A stretch of DNA of 64,000 bases from Chenopodium formosanum (lineage: Eukaryota; Streptophyta; Magnoliopsida; Caryophyllales; Amaranthaceae), in NCBI GenBank assembly GCA_024500155.1, contig CM044880.1, forward strand, positions 2,232,001 through 2,296,000, read 5' to 3'. A program made the translations under genes and the position numbers. Shown here in pieces: positions 59,785-64,000 of this stretch (its first letter is position 1; each line of letters starts with the position of its first letter). The notes below the pieces were generated by a model. It saw only the letters and a list, made by a program, of their open reading frames with translations, did not search any database and was not told the origin of the DNA.

Positions 59785-62700
59785 ATGGGAGAAGTTAACA
59801 AGAAGAAGAAGAAAAGAGGGGGTGCTAAGAGAAGAATGACTGCTGAACAAACCTTAGCTTTAAAATCTGTCAATGAATGGGTGTTATTGGCTCAACACTC
59901 TAATAAAGCTGTTGATGATGAAGAAAGAGAAAATGAAGATGAATTTCTACCAGAAATGATGCGAAGAGCTCAAGTTTGTGAGAAAGTTGTGTTTGATTTG
60001 CATTCTCATTCGATTTGTAGTGATGGGTTTTTATCCCCTTCTGCTCTTGTTGAGAAAGCTCATCAAAATGGGGTCAGTTTTCTTCCCCAATTTCCATGCT
60101 TTTATAGTTTTTCAAGAAATTTATTTCATTTCATTGTTGGGATTTTGATTTCTGTTCTTTACAATAGTTTAATGTTGATTTTTGTACTGATTCAATTAGT
60201 TTTATTGATGATGACATTAGATTGATTAGAATTTTGTTGTGTACTGAAAATTTGGAACATTATATTTATTGCATTTGGTTGATATTAGTCATTTAACTTA
60301 ACTGTTAAAACAAGAGAAAAAAAGAGGAATATCATGATAAAAAAAAAACAGGAAGAGTACTTTGACAGCTTGACTAACTATTAGATATCTAACCGTTTAA
60401 TTGAATATACATTTTGTTAAATTTGTAAGTCCCTAATAATTGGTAGATATTCCTAAATTTAGTGGTTACAAAGCATAGTTGAATTATAACAGTTCGAGAT
60501 GGCGGGCAATATTTAAAGATACACATCCAAAAATGCAGATATGTTTCTAAGGAATGTAGCTGCTTAGGTGCATGTATTTTTTTTGTCTTGAAAACGAGAT
60601 AGTTCACTCACTCAATTCAGGTGGTGTACATGACTGTAGAAGTTTAGCTTACCTGCGCGCTGCGCCTGATTAGTTCTTACAAAAACACTTGTCGAATTTT
60701 TGGAAAATTAAGGATGTGAAATTGGTGCTTTCTTAATGTGCCGAGGTTTTTGATAGTTTTTTAAAATAATATAACTCACACATTCCATAGTCCTTAGCAA
60801 TACCAATTACCCATGATGTCATGAGTGTGAGTTTTTTCTCAAGTAGGAAGCTTGACTTCCATAATGTCTAGAGTTATTCTGGAAGAATTATTGGTTTTGT
60901 TTTCTTGCCATGATGAAATATGGGATTCTGAGCTATAAATTTATTTTCTTGCAAGTACTTGTATTCTATTGCATCCATATGGTTCTGGCTTGGCGAACAT
61001 TTTATGTAGCCATTGTAAGAGGTGCGGTTAGATTGATTCACAATATATTTTCAATACCGTGAGTCATCAATATTGTTATAATATAACCCTAAGATGCTGT
61101 TTTACTGTTGACTGTTGATCAGCTTTGATTCATATTTTTGCATTCCAATTCTAAATTCTGTCTCTGTTTCTGTCTATACAAGTAAGCTATTCTTCAAGTT
61201 CAGCGGTTCAGCATGACTATAAAAGTCTAAAGTATTAACCTTTGATAAGATTTGTGATTTATATTGCTGTAATGTCTTCAGAACAGGTGAAAGTTCTTGC
61301 TCTGACTGATCATGATACAATGTCTGGTATCCCTGAGGCCCTAGAAGCTGCCTGTAGATTTGGCATCAAGATTATTCCAGGTGTTGAGATCAGTACTGTT
61401 TTCTCTACTAGGCAAGTACAAGTATTTCAGTTCTTAGCTAAGTATAATGCTAGCTAGATGAAATTTTATCATTTTTTGGTTAAGCAGCGATTTTGCTGTC
61501 ATCCTTAACGTGTATAGTGTAGTATAGTTATTGCTAATTACCTAATATATTGCTAATAAGAAGAAGAATGCATTTAAATATATCTGATTAGCAGATAATT
61601 TCATGATGTAGCAACATTGACAATGGAAAATTGAATTGATGAACAGAGATGATTCTGAATCAGAAGAACCAGTTCACGTCCTTGCATATTATAGCAGCTG
61701 TGGACCAGCAAGATTTGAAGAGTTTGATCAATTTTTGACCAACATAAGGGATGGACGTTATGTTCGTGCAAAGAATATGCTCTCAAAACTGAATAAACTC
61801 AAAAAGCCCGTTAAGTGGGAACATGTCATTAGAATTGCAGGCAGTGGAGTTGCTCCTGGGAGACTGCATGTAGCTCGAGCTTTGTTGGAAGCTGGCCATG
61901 TTGAGGATCTCAAGCAAGCATTTGACAGATATCTTTATGATGGTGGACCTGCTTATTCTAAGTAATAATTTTGAGCTCAATGGTGACTGTTCCTTGATCA
62001 TGAATTTTTAACTGATGTACAAAACTTAGTATCTGCCTGTCCTGGATTCAGGGGAAGTGAGCCTGCTGCTGAAGAAGCTGTGCAAATGATTTGTAAAACT
62101 GGGGGAATAGCTGTTTTGGCACATCCATGGGCATTAAAAAATCCCATTCCGGTGGCCCGCAGTTTAAAACAGGCTGGTCTGCATGGAATAGAAGTTTATA
62201 GAAGTGATGGTAGACTTGCAGGTAGGTGATCTTCAAGCACTTCATTTACCACTGTAGCTTTTCATATCTAAATGTGAATTTAAAATTGGCTTCCCCAGTT
62301 TTTGATGATGTGTAGGGGAGATTCGGAGGTAAATTTTACTGCTGAAAACTGTTCATTTATTCTGTGTCCATTTCTGTTTGTGCTAAGAGTCTTGTTTAAC
62401 TGCCTGTCCCTATTTGAAAATTTTCAGATAAATTTCCCAGTTCTGTTTAATTAGTATGTTTTTGAGAACCATATACTAGTGTCAGAGGGCCTTAGAGCTG
62501 ATCTTAACCGATTTCCAAGATACAATTGTAGCCTTACTAATAGCAGACTGGACCTTAGAGACACTGGATGGTTTCTTTCATGTTAAATTAAAAGTCTTTC
62601 AACTAGAAAGTTAGGGATTGATACAAGATGCTACTCCTTTGCAGCCACTAATGTTTTATGTGCTAACTTTCAAAGCATTAAATCTCAAGTCAGTTCTTTC

Positions 62701-63209
62701 TATTGCCCATTAATTTGATATTCTAATTGAGAGAAATGGTTATACCAACAAATCATGGTATGATGAAAAGAAATTTATTATGAATCTTAAATTTTACGTA
62801 GTATACAGTGATCTTGCTGATGATTCAAGCTGATTGTCTTCTCTTTACTGCAACAGTATACAGTGATCTTGCTGATGCTTATGGCCTCCTGAAGCTTGGA
62901 GGCTCAGATTATCATGGAAGAGGTGGGCGTATGGAATCTTCTCTTGGAAGTGTTACCCTTCCCGTGTTGGCTGCCAATGACTTTCTGAAGATAGCTAGAC
63001 CAATTTGGTGTGATGCCATAAGAAATATTTTGGAGCAATATATTAAAGACCCTTCTGAGCTGAACCTAAAGCATATCACCAGGTTTGGAACAAAAAGGAT
63101 TTCTACCAGTAATTCTGAGAAGGATATAATAAACAGTTATTTGCGCTCTTGGTTGACCAAGGAAGAGATGCAGCATGCAGTTTTCGAGGCCACCATGTTA
63201 AAGCTATGA
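59785..63209 (+). CDS. PHP-domain phosphoesterase, TrpH/YciV-like (416 aa)
   Basis: Polymerase-and-histidinol-phosphatase fold. Bacterial relatives hydrolyse 3',5'-nucleoside bisphosphates or short RNA 5' ends; the plant substrate is inferred only. Five exons: 59785-60072, 61287-61411, 61647-61961, 62052-62221, 62857-63209, 1251 nt in frame. Metal-site motifs in order: DLHSHS (71-76), TDHD (103-106), GVEIS (from 128), HPW (267-269) and GSDYHGR (315-321). The N-terminus is basic (KKKKKRGGAKRR), which could direct it to the nucleus, though no transit peptide is obvious. The intron after exon 2 has a GC donor (CTAG/GCAAGT); the alternative GT donor nearby would bring a stop at once. The start of exon 5 is duplicated in the preceding intron. 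Confidence 0.93.
62801..62876. repeat. Direct repeat across the exon 5 acceptor of the PHP gene
   Basis: GTATACAGTGATCTTGCTGA plus TG occurs at 62801-62822 and again at 62856-62877, about 55 bp apart. The second copy includes the first codons of exon 5. Confidence 0.9.
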
Positions 63210-64000
63210 CTCTTTGAGATATTGCAGTAAATTGAGAGGAAAGCTCACATTATCTTTCAGTTTGCCATATCACTCCATGTCAAAGATTTAGTTTCAATTA
63301 AATAGGATAAGTCTAATTAGAAATTTAAGCACATCGTAGTTCATTTCTTTTTCTTTTTTACTGTTGTGAATTCTATTTTAAGGATTGGTGCATCTCAGAA
63401 TGAGTTGTTGTACAATGAAAGAATAAAACCTCTGGAGTTTTATTCAAATACAGAAGTTTTTTTTTTCTTCGACAATTGGTTACAATTGAATTTTGATTTT
63501 ACTTTATGATTAGGAAGAAAGATACTGTGGCCTTGCATTTTAGGTTTTTAGTTGTTACACAAAGTAAGCTCAATAATCCTTACCACTAAGTGAGCCAAAT
63601 GATTGTAAGAAAAATTTACCGATGGTGAACAAGGGAAAACTTATACTACGAAGTATAAAATATTGCTTCGTCCAACAAACTTGACCAAAGTGGTATGGAT
63701 TAAAATCTGAGCTGTTCGTATAGCAATGTCAAACATCAAAGTGTCTAAAAAATCTACACATCAATACTCTTGCCACTAAATTTCAGCTGTTCGTATAGGA
63801 GACACAATTGTGTTAATAGGAAGCTGTGGACATGTACACCAGCAATTACGGAGTACATAGTTCAACAAAAATAAATGACTAATTGCTCAATAGCACAACA
63901 ATAACTGCTCCACAATCAAGCAAGCCCATCAGCCAAAATTGACCACCATGCCATAAGCCACCGGGCACTGAGTCACACTCTAGAACAATCCTCTCCAATA
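63210..64000. other. 3' flank of the PHP gene; nothing else recognised
   Basis: Contains a likely polyadenylation signal AATAAA at 63422-63427 and repeated TCAGCTGTTCGTATAG/TGAGCTGTTCGTATAG words (about 63709 and 63785). No further gene start is visible before the window ends. Confidence 0.55.
63422..63427 (+). terminator. Likely polyadenylation signal of the PHP gene
   Basis: AATAAA about 213 nt after the stop codon. Confidence 0.5.

Overview
This window is nuclear DNA from a flowering plant, most likely a eudicot. The genes have many small introns with GT-AG junctions (two are GC-AG). The non-coding DNA is AT-rich and full of plant transposable elements: an intact Ty1/copia element, MITEs, a tRNA-derived SINE and a LINE-like tail. 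An X-intrinsic-protein (XIP) aquaporin gene argues against a monocot or a Brassicaceae species, since XIPs are missing from both. I cannot name the species; a Caryophyllales plant would fit but that is a guess.

Layout. 1-1200 looks like the end of an LTR whose start lies outside the window, followed by a degenerate GACCCG-type repeat array (about 1315-1850). A young, apparently intact Ty1/copia retrotransposon on the minus strand fills 1994-10471: two 775-bp LTRs differing at one base, a CATTA target duplication, PBS, PPT and one 1319-codon Gag-Pol frame. 10477-13427 is non-genic apart from a PIF/Harbinger-like MITE and an ATT microsatellite. A run of minus-strand genes follows: an anther type III polyketide synthase (LAP6/PKSA-like, 13428-15090), 5'-methylthioadenosine nucleosidase (MTN, 16290-21212), a BAHD acyltransferase (22428-25446), a broken copy of the DPH6 last exon (about 26596-26745), a decayed BAHD copy (about 28983-30015) and the full diphthine-ammonia ligase gene DPH6 with two RidA-like domains (30328-37493). 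The order DPH6 / broken BAHD / broken DPH6 tail / intact BAHD shows a tandem segmental duplication.

38.3-42.5 kb is gene-poor and holds MITEs and a diverged tandem duplication. The XIP aquaporin gene follows on the plus strand (42639-44113), then a minus-strand EF-hand protein gene (44918-50116), a repeat-rich spacer (50.1-53.9 kb), TOC34, the chloroplast import receptor GTPase (53937-57789, minus), and a divergent PHP-domain phosphoesterase gene (59785-63209, plus).

The genes are unrelated housekeeping or specialised functions: pollen-wall polyketides, the Yang cycle, acyl transfer, diphthamide synthesis, water or solute transport, calcium binding, plastid import and nucleotide phosphate hydrolysis. 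I see no gene cluster working as one pathway. All exon models below were built by hand from splice consensus, reading frame and remembered family sequences; each joins in frame from start to stop.
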